Positions 23,174 through 34,439 of a DNA stretch of 64,000 nucleotides are shown here, piece after piece; the first letter of the stretch is position 1, and every line of letters begins with the position of its first letter. Origin of the DNA: Panopea generosa. Lineage: Eukaryota > Mollusca > Bivalvia > Adapedonta > Hiatellidae. Under the pieces are notes generated by a model. The model was given only the letters and a program-made list of their open reading frames with translations, was not told the origin of the DNA and did not search any database. The position numbers and the translations under genes were made by a program. The stretch is taken from positions 62,039,078-62,103,077 of the forward strand of contig CM055895.1 of NCBI GenBank assembly GCA_029582155.1, in the 5' to 3' direction.

Positions 23174-23672
23174 NNNNNNNNNNNNNNNNNNNNNNNNNNN
23201 NNNNNNNNNNNNNNNNNNNNNNNNNNNNNNNNNNNNNNNNNNNNNNNNNNNNNNNNNNNNNNNNNNNNNNNNNNNNNNNNNNNNNNNNNNNNNNNNNNNN
23301 NNNNNNNNNNNNNNNNNNNNNNNNNNNNNNNNNNNNNNNNNNNNNNNNNNNNNNNNNNNNNNNNNNNNNNNNNNNNNNNNNNNNNNNNNNNNNNNNNNNN
23401 NNNNNNNNNNNNNNNNNNNNNNNNNNNNNNNNNNNNNNNNNNNNNNNNNNNNNNNNNNNNNNNNNNNNNNNNNNNNNNNNNNNNNNNNNNNNNNNNNNNN
23501 NNNNNNNNNNNNNNNNNNNNNNNNNNNNNNNNNNNNNNNNNNNNNNNNNNNNNNNNNNNNNNNNNNNNNNNNNNNNNNNNNNNNNNNNNNNNNNNNNNNN
23601 NNNNNNNNNNNNNNNNNNNNNNNNNNNNNNNNNNNNNNNNNNNNNNNNNNNNNNNNNNNNNNNNNNNNNNNN
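23174..23672. other. Assembly gap (Ns)
   Basis: About 500 undetermined bases. Frames that cross it are meaningless. Confidence 0.99.
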
Positions 23673-24430
23673 AAACTGGTCATTGGAACTGATGACGAAA
23701 AATCGCTGGTCAAGGCTTTCACCACTACATTCCCAGAAGCATCCCATGTCCTGTGCATATGGCATAAAATGCCTGCCAACAACTGACTGACAACGCTGTA
23801 AACATACAGGATAGAATTAAGCTACTGAGTCAGATCTTTGGTCCAGACGAAATTGCCTCTGCAGATGACAGTATCTGTTTCGAGCATTGATGCGAAGAGT
23901 TTGAAAATGTATGCTCAGACATTTCAGATAAATTCGTCAATTACTTCCAGACCAGACTGAAATCCCATCTGAAAGATAAGGTTAATGGTCCATTTAGGCA
24001 TGGATTGGTAGACTCCAACTGGACAAACAAAAATTGCGAGTACATTAACTATGTCCTAAAACAGACGGTAGACTGGAAATCGAAAGGACTGACGACATTT
24101 GCACAGCTTGCTCAAGAGCTGGTTGATGAACAAACTGTGGATCTAAAAAATGCACTCATTGGCACAGTTGACTTCCAAATTGCTGACAGTCATTCACATT
24201 TCAAAAGAACGAAAACTGAATGGCTTTCCATGATACTGCCCCAACGCCAGAATCTTTTTAAAAAGTTCAGGCAACATAAAGTGACTAGCAGCAGACTGGT
24301 TATATCCAGCGACAGACTGTCTACTGTGGTGGCACTGAGGACGAATGGTAAAAAAACCCGCGCAAGAAAGTGCAAGGTCAATATAAAGACAACAGCATTG
24401 ACAAAAAAGCCCAGGTCTGAGCACGACTAA
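23673..24430 (+). pseudogene. MULE-type transposase, C-terminal half
   Basis: Right after the gap the frame reads 'LVIGTDDEKSLVKAFTTTFP' followed by 'ASHVLCIWH'. This is the Mutator-like transposase signature around the second catalytic Asp (TD...L..A....FP.A.H.LC..H). After a frameshift at ~23,785 come 'SQIFGPDE', then 'NWTNKNCEYINYVLKQTVDW', equivalent to the N-N-x-x-E-x-x-N-x-x-L-K block that usually carries the last catalytic Glu (Glu retained here). The frame then runs to TAA at 24,428. An in-frame TGA near 23,890 adds to the damage. The N-terminal half is absent or inside the gap. No terminal inverted repeats were identified. Confidence 0.65.
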
Positions 24431-24798
24431 AGCAGCAAACACTTTGACGACATGTAGTTGGTGTTAAATATTATGTGACTGTCGTCCCATATGTTTTCTA
24501 TATAAAACACCTGTAATGTATGTCTTTTACACGAAGATGCGTTCATCCACGCATTGCACCCGCCAAGAACACCTTGTGGAAGCCTCATTATTGAGGTGGC
24601 ACTTTGTATTGCTGGACTTGCATTGTAATCAATCAATCAACCTGAACATACTTCACTTTAATTGAAATTATCTAGTATCTATAATAAGCAATTAACATAT
24701 TAGTTATTAGTTAAAATAATGACTCATTTTGTTTCTTAACACCTAAATTATTTATTGACATATTAGCATGGAATGAAAAATATAAGTCAACTAACACC
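24431..24798. other. No recognisable feature
   Basis: AT-rich sequence, with an 'aatcaatcaatca' run at ~24,626 resembling a SINE-A tail but no SINE body in front. Confidence 0.4.
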
Positions 24799-25155
24799 AT
24801 GTCATTTTTCATTTTAATATGATTTTAGTATCATAAAATATTGTTTTATTCTTCTTTATTTATCTTTTTAAACCATTTACTGGTACACAATATGTTTAAC
24901 TGGTTACATAATGACCAAAACTTAGTCCATGTATGTCATTTTTCATTTTATATGATTTTAATATCATAAATATATATACTATAAAACAATGTTTTAGTCA
25001 TCTTTATTCAACACATTATTTTCCACCGGTTATGAAGTGACCAAAACTATGGTTACGAAATGACCAACATTTTAAACCAGTTACAAAATGACAAAAAAAA
25101 ATGGTTATGAAATTACCAAAAATAGCTGGTTACGAAATAACTTAGTTACGTAATG
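24799..25155. repeat. Degenerate tandem duplication plus short 'ggttacgaaatgacc' repeats
   Basis: A ~135 bp unit ('gtcatttttcattttaatat' ... 'actggttacataatgacc') occurs twice (24,799 and 24,938). It is followed by about six short diverged copies of 'ggttacgaaatgacc'. Confidence 0.75.
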
Positions 25156-26771
25156 ACGTAAACTCCTCAGAACTTCAAAACACAGTCAATCTATGGACAG
25201 TGGTATTACAAAGAAGGTGTCGAATTGGAATTTGAATGTTCTTGATGACATTGGTGTGCAATATTCGTGCCAAGTATAAATCATGTCGATGTTTTGAATT
25301 TAAAAGACAACTTGGGTCCTCTGGCTGGGCACTGTTGTATTTAGCAAAATGCATAAATTTTGAAATCAAACCAAACAAACTGAATGTAGTTAATCTTGGG
25401 ACAGGGGGAATGCGTGCCAACATGTTGTAAAAGTTAACTGACACTCTTGACTGTAACAGTGAGAACTTAAAAGTGGAAATGTTAATATATATTGATCAAC
25501 TACAACCCGATTCAGAACAAGCAAAAGTGAGGTCATTGGGCTGTACTTAAAACATGTTATTGTGTTATAATCCTTCCTTCACACTCAAATTAAAGCTGTC
25601 CAAACTGATAGACTTTCAAAGCATTGGCTTTTTTATGAATTCTGTCAATTTTTGTCCAAAATGACAATGAAAAGTCAATATATGGCAAAATCAAATTGTT
25701 ACCTGCCTACCCACATAAAATATACTGGGTAGGAGTACAGCAAACAAATATTTATGATGACCTTATAGATGCGTCACCTATAACTTTCTGTTCTGTAAAT
25801 GATGGAAAGTTCAATGAATCGTAAATGAAAGGTCCCATTTCAAGATAATGGTTGATTACGTCCTTGTAGTTTGTCTTAGTTATGAGCTACATGTTCATAT
25901 ATCAGGAAAAAACACTATAAAAGACCATTCTTAATATTTTGTCATGAATATGCATATCTTCACCAGAATGAGGTTAGGAGCACGTCCTATCTTACAGCAG
26001 CACTAGCGTACATAGAGATTACATGGCAATCTCGGATAATACTTGAGATATTAGTCTGACTACATCTATTAATTTAAATTTGTTGACAGTTTAATTAATG
26101 TAAAGGTCAAAATACAATATTTAATTATTGATTTAAGTAGTTCATAATTTGAAAATTAAGTTTTTATATCATTCAGCATGTGTATTTTTATACTGGTTAA
26201 ACTGTGTTTTATGATCTGATAACTGAATGTTTTTACAAATTCTCAGGGGTGTGGGGGATGGAGGAAAGGGTCTGCTGTAAATCAATTTATTCACATCTGA
26301 CCTGTGTAAACATTCATGAAAATTAAGGCTAGTCAACACCTCTCTTTGAAAGTGATTTAGAAGGGATACAAACCATCTGTATAATGTCAGGTTCCATGAA
26401 TATTTGTGCCCTACCATGTGTATTCATATAAGTGTCCATTGTCTAGAACACAACAGAACAGTTAACCATTTTATTTTTGTTCAAATCCTTCTATTCTTTT
26501 TTTTTATAAAACAAAAATAATATGGGGAGGAGATATGACATAATAGGGGGTGTAACAGATCACAGAGAAATAATGAAAAAACATATAAAATAAAGGCAAT
26601 TAACATTTTATTTATTCAATATACATGTTCGAACTCATCTTAGTACAAGTATGTCTCAAAACAATGTCTACATTTAAATAAAGCTTATAATTTACTTTAC
26701 ATATCAGTTGTACAGACAGAAGCCGAGTCGACCCAACTGTTTCGGAAGCAGATTGTTAGTGTATGTAGTCA
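25156..26771. other. No recognised feature
   Basis: Contains an 89-codon minus frame (25,175-25,444) and an 82-codon minus frame (26,169-26,417). Both look more protein-like than most shadows, but neither matches a family I know and neither has convincing splice sites. Confidence 0.35.
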
Positions 26772-26904
26772 TATAGACAGGTTGTTGCTTAATGCAGGTG
26801 AATTTACTCTGAAACCATAGAAATGGGAAATACCAACTTTGGCTGCTTAAGACAAGTGGCTGCATACTAGAGCTGACCGCATGCACAGGTTTGACTGTAC
26901 GCAT
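26772..26904. mobile_element. MITE-1 (CAGTCAAAC ends), 5'-truncated copy
   Basis: Matches the second half of 32,713-32,876: 'ggctgcttaagacaagtggc' and the terminal 'acaggtttgactgta'. Confidence 0.7.
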
Positions 26905-26937
26905 ATTTATAATTAAGCAATAGAGATATATTCCAGA

Positions 26938-27128
26938 TTGATATTCTGTGGTGATTGATATATGACATTCTGTCTCAATATGATTATCTCTCACTGCTGA
27001 TTCAAGTTAACAGCTACTTGCAAAGATTGGCATGATCGAGTACTGGTTAACCAGGATCCCAGGCACTTAGTTAACTGATTGTCTGTAAGCCCTCAATAGC
27101 ATAAAAATGGCCGTTAATATTCAAACAA
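26938..27128 (+). mobile_element. SINE-A, 5'-truncated copy
   Basis: Begins inside the body ('gatattctgtggtgattgat') and follows the full copy at 46,433 through 'cactgctgattcaag', 'gatcgagtactggttaacc', 'actgattgtctgta' and the 'ggcataaaaatgg' tail. Confidence 0.8.
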
Positions 27129-27261
27129 ACTTATTTTTGTTTTTTGTTGCCCACAAGCTAATATGGTCACCATTAGTTGAACCATACAAGTGATTTTTTT
27201 AACAACATCTCGGAAAAATTGCATTTAGTTGATACTAATTTATTTTAGATCGATTGTGATG

Positions 27262-27418
27262 AAAGCTCAGAGCTTATATGAACCGCTATCAAGTCCACTT
27301 CCTAAGGTAGAACCATTACTGAGTGTTGTTTTATGAGAGGCAACGGGTCAATCTGGGGATTGAACACGCAACATATGGCTTGGCGGCCAACACTCTATCC
27401 ATTACACTTCAGCCCAGC
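27262..27418 (-). mobile_element. SINE-B copy with tRNA-like head
   Basis: On the minus strand: 'aatggatagagtgttgg' (A-box region), 'gtgttcaatccccag' (B box), then 'aaaacaacactcagtaatgg' and 'ttctaccttaggaag'. The same order is seen at 57,876-58,022 and 41,262-41,388. It is a tRNA-derived retroposon, not a tRNA gene. Confidence 0.8.
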
Positions 27419-27492
27419 TTTAAAAATTGTATTTGTCTTATTGACTGTTACAGAGCCGCAAGTACTGTTTATTTTGTTTTCATATCTTACAG

Positions 27493-27664
27493 GAGGAAAC
27501 TACCCTTTGGGGATACTGATGTTGTGTCTGTGCCTGACCTGCGATTTATCCTACCCAAAAGGATAAAAAAGGGGGGAGAAAAGCAATGTGGACTACACCA
27601 ATGTCAGTTATTGTTACAGTGGTTGAAGTACAGTAGTTTTGATTTGTTTAAAAGGTGTTTGTAA
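27493..27664 (+). CDS. Candidate exon, unknown protein
   Basis: A good acceptor ('catatcttacag') precedes an open stretch reading 'RKLPFGDTDVVSVPDLRF' and 'LPKRIKKGGEKQCG', ending at a TAA at 27,662. Composition and lack of repeats suggest a terminal exon, but I do not recognise the protein. It sits between a SINE-B copy and the first direct repeat flanking the nuclease locus, so a mobile-element origin is possible. Confidence 0.3.
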
Positions 27665-27867
27665 TGAGTATCATACAATATTTTAGTTTATACAAGTAAA
27701 TCATAGCTTATTCCGCCCCCTTTTTTCCCACGGTAACATGATTCTTATGCTTGAAAAAAAAAAGAAAAAGGCCTATATAATTTGGTTTTGAAATATATCC
27801 AGAATGGTTCATTGTGATTGTTATTTCTTGCTGCAGATGAGTAGAGTAATAGTTGGCAAAGCATATT

Positions 27868-28296
27868 GACTTAGACCAGGAACCAGGGGGTCAAAATGAT
27901 AGTACCATAGAAAATTTGACAGCGGTCGTTCAAGATGGTGTGATTGTGAAAATGCACTTGACAGGTACTATTGCAATGTGAATTTTTGAAGGGAATATAT
28001 TTTCCCAGAGAATGGTGCAGAAATGAGTGGACTGGTAGCTATAACACACAGATGGGACTATTTCATAGACAGTAAGAATTTTGCATAATTTGGCTGATTT
28101 GACCTCTGTATGTGAAATAGGGATACCTACTTTCGCTTTGAGCAAAATTGCCTATGTTTTTAACTTTTTTTTTGTGTTCTGCTTGAATTGAATATGAATT
28201 CTGGAAATTCTCATGGAGTTTGGAGCACAACTGTAAGTGTGACAGTCTACTGTGCTAATATTACGGTCTATGTGAAATTAATGTTGGGCCAGCTTC
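27868..28296. repeat. Direct repeat DR, left copy (429 bp)
   Basis: Nearly identical in order and sequence to 30,786-31,242. It starts 'gacttagaccaggaaccagg' and ends 'gggccagcttc'. Copy 2 has two small insertions. Neither strand encodes an obvious protein and no TG...CA ends are seen, so it is not a clear LTR. Confidence 0.9.
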
Positions 28297-28590
28297 TGTA
28301 TGGAGATGGCTGTTGTAAACAGTGAATTGGAATTTTTGGTAATATTTTCTGCAGGTAGGTTGATATAATTATTATTTTTAAATAAGTTGCATATACATGT
28401 GTTTATTGGCAGTTAATAACGTTTATTAAATGATGCAGTTACAAATTAGAGGTAAGTTTATATGCTTTCTCGGGCCATGAGTGCAGTTTTGAGGCCATTG
28501 TTTGGTAAGAGACTTTTTGTCAGCCTCAGCAACATGGAGGCAGCTTACAAACAGTATATTACAATGAACCTAAAGTAGAGCAGTTTTGTA

Positions 28591-28951
28591 GGTGAGAATG
28601 GTGTGTGTGTCATTTGGACTAGTGGTCAAGCCCAAAATGGATATGGACAGTGTCGATGGCTCGGGGCCAGATTGGCGCAGGCGTATTAGTCCATATTTAG
28701 TACACAGGCTTGCCATGTGCTTGAAAATCCACAGCATGGAGCTGGGACCAAAGGGTTTTTGTGTCAGCCATTTATGTCACAATAAATTGTGCATAAACCA
28801 GGACCATCTTTCCCATGAGCCACTAGGAACAAACAATGAGAAGGAGTCGTGTGTGTCTGCTGGAATGTGCTGCGAACATGGGCAGTTCAAGGGGTGTCAT
28901 GTAGTGTTAAAGTTTTATGGTTTGTTGCAATTATTTTTATGTAGCAATTAG
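28591..28951 (+). pseudogene. I-PpoI-type His-Cys box (His-Me finger) endonuclease domain, frameshifted
   Basis: The frame from 28,592 contains 'SHLCHNKLCINQDHL', then 'TNNEKESC' and 'CCEHGQFKGC'. Aligned by eye to the His-Cys box nuclease I-PpoI, all key positions are kept: the catalytic His (SHLC), catalytic Asn (TN), and the Cys/His ligands of two zinc sites (C-x4-C-x4-H and C-x6-C-x-H-x5-C). The upstream part of the domain, 'CVIWTSGQAQNGYGQC', is in the frame one base earlier (28,591), so a single frameshift lies between ~28,650 and 28,690. An acceptor-like 'gttttgtag' precedes it. In fungi and slime moulds such domains cut DNA. Here it may be a decayed gene, an exon pair, or an assembly indel. 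Confidence 0.75.
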
Positions 28952-29379
28952 CATGGAATAGCATGTATAGCAGTGTAATGTAGGTTAATGCCCACATAGT
29001 GAAATGTGGTTAATGTGATTTAGTTTAATTCAGGTGAAGTCTATTTAGCTACTGTTCTGGAAAGTTTGATAAGAAGAACACAGGTAGGTTGTTTCATTTT
29101 TAATTTGTTCATGTTTTCTTGTATGCATTGCACAAGGTTATCAAAAACAATATAATACAATGGACACACACACGCACGCACGTACACACAAACGCACACA
29201 CGCACGCACGGACACACACTCTGTTCTGTTCTATTCTATTTTATTCTATATACATTTTATCATCAGAATTTATAATTTTCTGTGTCTATTCATCACAGTT
29301 CCAGCATTTTATTCAGGTTTCTGGTAGTAATTGTCACTCCTTTTTTTTTTAAGTACCGGTAATCAGATTGTCTATTATT
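28952..29379. other. No gene; (CA)-rich stretch at 29,162-29,220
   Basis: Imperfect 'cacacgcacgcac' run, then AT-rich sequence. Nothing else identified. Confidence 0.55.
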
Positions 29380-29960
29380 TTTGAGAAGTCTATACCACCG
29401 ATGGCGAGACTCCATTTCACCACGCTGCAAAAGTCGACGTCTGTTGTACTGCTTGTCTTTCCTGTACTGTCAGTGACTTCTCATGTCCTTGCCAATTTTT
29501 GAAACTGCCTGTCCTGTTCTCTTCAGCAGGTAAATACCCATGAACTCTATTTTTTTATTTAAAGCAGTAGCTTGTCCATTATTGTGCCGGAGAACAGCTG
29601 ATACCATAGTGACAAGAGAAGTTCACATTCTTAGGAGCGCTTTTTGATAGTGTATCATTAAATGACTCCACTGATTGCGTGTTGTAATTAAACTGTGTGC
29701 TTTCTATTGCTTTTACACATAGCGTTTTTTGAGAATATCTTCTAACAGTTCTTTATCACTTTCAGTTATCCGCAATGTGATCTTGTGTGTTTCAGGCCTG
29801 TGACGCAAGAATAGCACATTAGCTTCTTGACTTGTAGATGTGGACGTCTGGCTGCAGAGTGAAAGTGAAGTAGACTGCTTTATCGACATCTTAGCTGCCA
29901 CGCTGTTGCTGCCACTGCTTTCGCTACTGTCGGATGACGATGCTGTCTGGAATGGAAGCC
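29380..29960 (-). pseudogene. Mobile-element-like protein remnant, unnamed family
   Basis: Minus-strand pieces joined across frameshifts read 'ITESDKELLEDILKKRYV', 'AIESTQFNYNTQSVESFNDT', 'SKSAPKNVNFSC', 'NNGQATALNKK', then 'KRTGQAVSKIGKDM' and 'QYRKDKQYNRRRLLQR'. I recall uncharacterised transposon-linked proteins of cnidarians and molluscs that carry T-Q-K-x-E-x-x-N-R...P-K-N-V-x-F-S blocks, some in YqaJ/Mutator-like contexts. That match is from memory and unverified. At least two frameshifts and one stop break it. An acceptor-like 'ggaaacag' lies at the 5' side. Confidence 0.45.
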
Positions 29961-30605
29961 TGTTTCCTTTTGTTAATTTATTTTATTCAAAATGATTTAA
30001 GAACATTAGAACAATAAATAAATAGTAAAATATACTTTTTATTTAATGTAAAAAAACAATTATGTAAAATAAATGTAGAGATTTAGTCAGAATTTCAATG
30101 TTTTGGTCGGTAGCCGACATCTAATTTTTTTATAAATTTTCTCTCACTTGTATGACAGAGAAACTAGTTTCACTTTCAGATTATAAATACTATTGACTTA
30201 GTACCTAGCAAGTTTCATCAATTTTGAATCATGAATAAAAAAGTTACTAAATTTTTAGAATTTCTGAATAGTTCCATAATTTGGCCATTTTGGTCAATTT
30301 GTCAAAATACCAGCAAAAGTTGAAAGGCTGTAAAAAAATGTTTATCTTTTTTTCAAGATGTTTTACCCTGGTTACATTAGTAATATATGGGTTATTAATG
30401 TGCATTATAATTTGACAATTTTCAAATCCAGATTTTCTTCTGGGAATTTGTTTTCTTTAGAAATCTCTGAAAAAATGGCCCCAATTTCTATACAGTCGAC
30501 TAAATAATAATAATATAATTTTCAGACAGAGTAAATGTATACGGATAAATATATGCAGATAGTGGTATGTTATCTAGCCTAAAATAGTTGTATTACTGTT
30601 TTCAG
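29961..30605. other. No recognisable feature
   Basis: AT-rich sequence without identifiable motifs. Confidence 0.45.
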
Positions 30606-30697
30606 TTTGTGCGGATTGCCAGATCTTTGGATTTACCCCTGAATTTGAGCAATATTACAGGTTCAACTGGCACATGAATGTGATCAACAGTTTTTGA
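30606..30697 (+). CDS. Exon-like stretch, unknown protein
   Basis: A strong acceptor ('tgttttcag') precedes a frame reading 'CADCQIFGFTPEFEQYY' and 'NWHMNVINSF', ending TGA. A second reading frame has a donor-like 'acag|gttcaa'. It is short and unrecognised, about 90 bp before the right direct repeat. Confidence 0.25.
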
Positions 30698-30785
30698 GAT
30701 ACAGTCATGGAATCTACTCTAACCACTAGCCCTAAGGTAGGAGAGCACAGCCATATGTTTTTAAAAGTCAGAATAAATGGAACAG

Positions 30786-31242
30786 GACTTAGACCAGGAA
30801 CCAGGGGGTCAAAATGGTAGCACCCGAAAGTAGTTCCATAGAAAATTGACAGTGGTCGTTCAAGATGGTGTGAGTGTGAAAATGCACTTGACAGGTACTA
30901 TTGCAATGTGAACTTGTGAAGGGAATTTTCCCAGAGAATGGTGCAGAATTGAGTGGACTGGTAGCTATAACACACAGATGGTACTATTTCTTAGACGGTA
31001 AGAATTTTGCATAATTTGGCTGATTTGACCCCTGTATGTGAAATAGGGACACCTACTTTCGGTTTGTGCAAAATTGTGAAATTGGAAGTAGTTAATGCTC
31101 ATGTTTTTAACTGTTTTTTGTGTTGTGCTTGAATTGAATATGAATTCTGGAAATTCTCATGGAGTTTGGAGCACAACTGTAAGTGTGACAGTCTACTGTG
31201 CTAATATTATTGTATATGTGAAATTAATGGTGGGCCAGCTTC
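30786..31242. repeat. Direct repeat DR, right copy (457 bp)
   Basis: Same orientation as 27,868-28,296, offset about 2.9 kb. It ends with the same 'gggccagcttc'. Confidence 0.9.
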
Positions 31243-32284
31243 ATATACTGCAATAAGACATCACTTGTGTTAAAAAAAGTGATTTTTATAGGATTTCAAC
31301 ATATGCATGTATTTATGAGCATTTGAGGACTTTTTTCAAAAAATCTCAGGGTGTCACTGCACCCTCTTAAAAAAACAGAGCTTGTCAACCTTTTTATGTG
31401 GGTATACATTCCTGCTTTGAAAAAAAAAACTTTTAAAATATTCTATGTGGAATTCTTTTTTTACCATGGAAATCCTAGAACTTATTTTATATAGAACAAA
31501 GAACAAAACTCAACTGTGTAGTGAGGCCTAAATGAACCTCTCTCAAGTCCACTTCCTTCTGGGTATAAATGATACTGAGTCAGGGGATTCTAACCTTATT
31601 AAACAGAGGCCAAATATTATGGACTCACAATACTATTATCTCCCTTGAGGACTCCTGACCTACAGATGAAGGAGGTAGAAATAGAACTTAAGTTTTCTTT
31701 TTCTTCTTTCTTCAGGGCTTTGTACTGCAGTGAGTTAAATGGTCAGTATTTTAGAAAACGCCACTGAAAATGTAATGCAGATAATTCTGTGTCATTTCAG
31801 AATTGTTGGTTCGAACCGCATCTTGGGCGAATAGTTGACATATTATTACTCTGGTAACATAAGCATTGAATTTAAAAAAAAAAAAAACCTGGTCAATGTA
31901 TGTTTTTTTTTCTTGAACCAGTGAAAAATTTGGGCCCAGACATGCTGCAGATTTTGTTTTTTCACTGGACATAAATGTTACAATGGAGCCCTATGGGAAA
32001 TGTAAATGTTATGTGAGATGTTAAAAACTCTTCCCGATTGAAAAATCATGTTATTTTCCCAATTTGTTTCTAACATTAAGGGGATAAATAACCCACTGGA
32101 TATGAAGTATTACTGTAATATCTGATAATAAATGGTTAGAACATGATCTTAACTGTGTTACGTTTTATTTTCCAGTTTGCTTAAGTCTTAAAAAATTGTT
32201 CTAAATTTCTTTTTGATAATTCTGTTTTTTCCCAATCTCGTGGGCCTCATCCCTATTTCCAGAAAAAAAGCTTTGTAAGTGTAG
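31243..32284. other. No gene; SINE-B fragment at 31,518-31,600
   Basis: 31,518-31,600 (minus strand) carries the SINE-B 3' body ('tcaagtccacttcctt' on plus). The remainder is AT-rich with poly-A/T tracts. Confidence 0.55.
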
Positions 32285-32376
32285 TTTTAAGAGACCCAAC
32301 AGGTCGAGCTGGGGATTGAACCTTCAACCTCTAGCATGAGTTGCCAACACTCTATTCACTATACCACAGTCCCGCC
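32285..32376 (-). mobile_element. SINE-B, tRNA-like head only
   Basis: On the minus strand: 'gtggtatagtgaatagagtg' (A box), 'aaggttcaatccccag' (B box), 'ctcgacctgttgggtctc'. The copy stops where the next MITE begins. Confidence 0.75.
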
Positions 32377-32377
32377 T

Positions 32378-32600
32378 TGACCATTATTAATTAATTGCTA
32401 GATCATCCAAATTTTTCTTAAAAACTGGGAGGGTGGGAGAGTTTTATTTTTTATTTTCATTTTTAAAATTTTTGATGTTTTTTTAATAAAAAAATATATA
32501 TAATTATACATATATTTTTTTTATTTATTTTTTTTTTTATGAAAATAAAAAAGGGTCAGGGCGGCATGGGATGATAATCTAGCAATTAATTTATTATGGC
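32378..32600. mobile_element. MITE-2, copy 1
   Basis: Terminal inverted repeats: 'attaattaattgctagatca' at the left and, as its complement, 'ataatctagcaattaattta' at the right. The interior has a 'gggagggtgggag' block and a 'gaaaataaaaaagggtcagg' block, also found in 41,762-41,928. No coding capacity. Confidence 0.8.
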
Positions 32601-32712
32601 GTTATACAATATCTTGAATGTGTTACAGTGTCATAATAATTAATGTTACAGCGAGAGTACAGATACTAAAATGTGGCAACAACAGAAATGAATGCCATGC
32701 TCACACTCCAAG

Positions 32713-32876
32713 TACAGTCAAACATGTCTTAAACAGCAAGTCAAGGGAAGGACTATAAGTGACCACTGGAGACAGGTTGTGGCTTTATACAGGTTAGTTT
32801 GTTCTGAGATGGGAAATAGTAAATATGGCTGTTTAAGACAAGTGGCTGCTTTATGGAGGTGTATACAGGTTTGACT
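32713..32876. mobile_element. MITE-1, complete copy with CAGTCAAAC inverted ends
   Basis: Left end 'cagtcaaacatgtcttaaac' and right end 'tatacaggtttgact' are inverted repeats, each flanked by TA. The interior has 'ggctgtttaagacaagtggc'. It ends 13 bp before the large transposon. TA flanks suggest a Tc1/mariner- or ISL2EU-like mobiliser, but the superfamily is not proven. Confidence 0.75.
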
Positions 32877-32889
32877 ACACAATAAATCA

Positions 32890-32917
32890 TTGGCTCAGCG
32901 CAAAACCCCAGTAACTG
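32890..32917 (+). repeat. Left terminal inverted repeat of the large transposon
   Basis: 28 bp, identical to the reverse complement of 41,182-41,209. It has diverged subterminal copies at ~33,115-33,133 and ~33,168-33,187. Confidence 0.9.
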
Positions 32918-33635
32918 CATTTTTCTTACTTTTCAGGAGAGACAAAAAACTGATTATATCAATTACATGTTAAAAGACTTAAGTTTAATCTTATAATTAA
33001 GCAAATTCATTAAAAATAGTTCTTCACATTTGTATCTTGTATAAAAAAAAAATATTAACAAAGTATTAAAAGTAATCTGAAAAATTAAGTTGGAAATTTG
33101 CGTTGAAAAACTCGGCGCAAAACTCCAGTAACAGTACTTACTGATTTTTTGCTCTGAAATATATTTGTGCAAAACTCCAGTAAGTGCATTTACTGTTTTT
33201 TTGCTCTTAAATTTATTTGTGCAAAACATCAGTATTTACTCTAAAAGGTATATTGTACAATTAAAATGGCCAAAGATTTACTAAACAATATAACTAGTAT
33301 AATAACATTAGTTTAATGGAAAAAAGAGTTTATTTGACTTTTACAATAGACAATATTTATTCAAACACTATTTTATTCAAAAGTAATTCTGGCCTCTGGC
33401 CCATAATACAAATATACATAGTAAACATGCACATAACAAATGACTTGCTATAACTTAAAGTAGCTGCTTCTTATAAAATTAATTTTGTTTTTTACTAGTT
33501 TTTAAATTAAAATATCAAATAATATTAAAATGAAACATTTCTTTTCTTACACTGATATTTATTAAGCTTCACAAAAGGCATGAATAGAAAGCTCTGTGGA
33601 ATTATAAACTGTTTTAAAACCATAAACAGAATGAT

Positions 33636-33872
33636 TCATATTTCTCTTTTATAAACACTATTTCCGTACTTCATATCGCAATTAAAAAAAAATTTCTTAA
33701 CATTATTTGAGCAGTACCTATCAATTATAATCTTTAGTAATTTAAATAAAAAAATGCAAAAATGTTCATCTTTTAGCAGTGTTTTATCTAAAAATGTGTT
33801 GCTTTGAGTCATTGTATTACAAATAACGTATTGTTTTTCATTAATTAAATTACAATAGAAGTCATTCAACAT
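33636..33872 (-). pseudogene. Possible 3' coding remnant of the transposon gene
   Basis: A 78-codon AT-rich frame downstream of the conserved region of the transposon gene, containing 'QYVICNTMTQSNTFLDKTLL'. It may correspond to the segment following the conserved DLG...QRDY region in relatives, but the resemblance is weak. It could be a chance frame in 3' sequence. Confidence 0.2.
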
Positions 33873-34439
33873 TAATAGTAACTATAACTATATTTGCCAG
33901 TTATGCTAAAAATTAATAATATAAACGGACAAGTTGGCTGCTTTATTACCATTAATAAACAAACAGTATTTCTTTGAAACCTTCCTTTTACTATTGGTCT
34001 TATTTAGAATTGGTTGTTCTAGAATTGTTTGAGACATATAGTCTCTTTGGCGATCAATATAACCAAGGTCTCAGGAATCATTGAATAAAGTTTCCCTTTG
34101 GGTTTCTGTAATATGAAGTTGACATTTCTTTTACAAAGCAATCAACAACCTTTTTTAACTGATTTAGCATACTTATTCACCCCACAATGACTTGTATAGC
34201 TAAGACCTCTGTTTCTTTTATTTTTTATAATATTTCTTTTCCAGTTAGATTCCTGTTTCTTTTTTTCTCCCCCTACTTTGATTTCCTACATTTAAGACAT
34301 TTCCCATTTGACATTCATTAGAGGGGCTATTTAGTTCAGAGGTGTGAGGGATTAAATTCCTAACGGGTTGTGCAAAGTAAATCAATGGTCTGTCGTCATC
34401 ATCATCATCAACTGTATTCTCACTCATTTCTATATTACA

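Noticed and set aside
23024-23790. Five long frames crossing the gap
   Set aside because: They consist mainly of undetermined residues from Ns.
27868-31242. LTR retrotransposon bounded by the direct repeats
   Set aside because: No TG...CA ends, primer-binding site, polypurine tract or gag/pol sequence between them.
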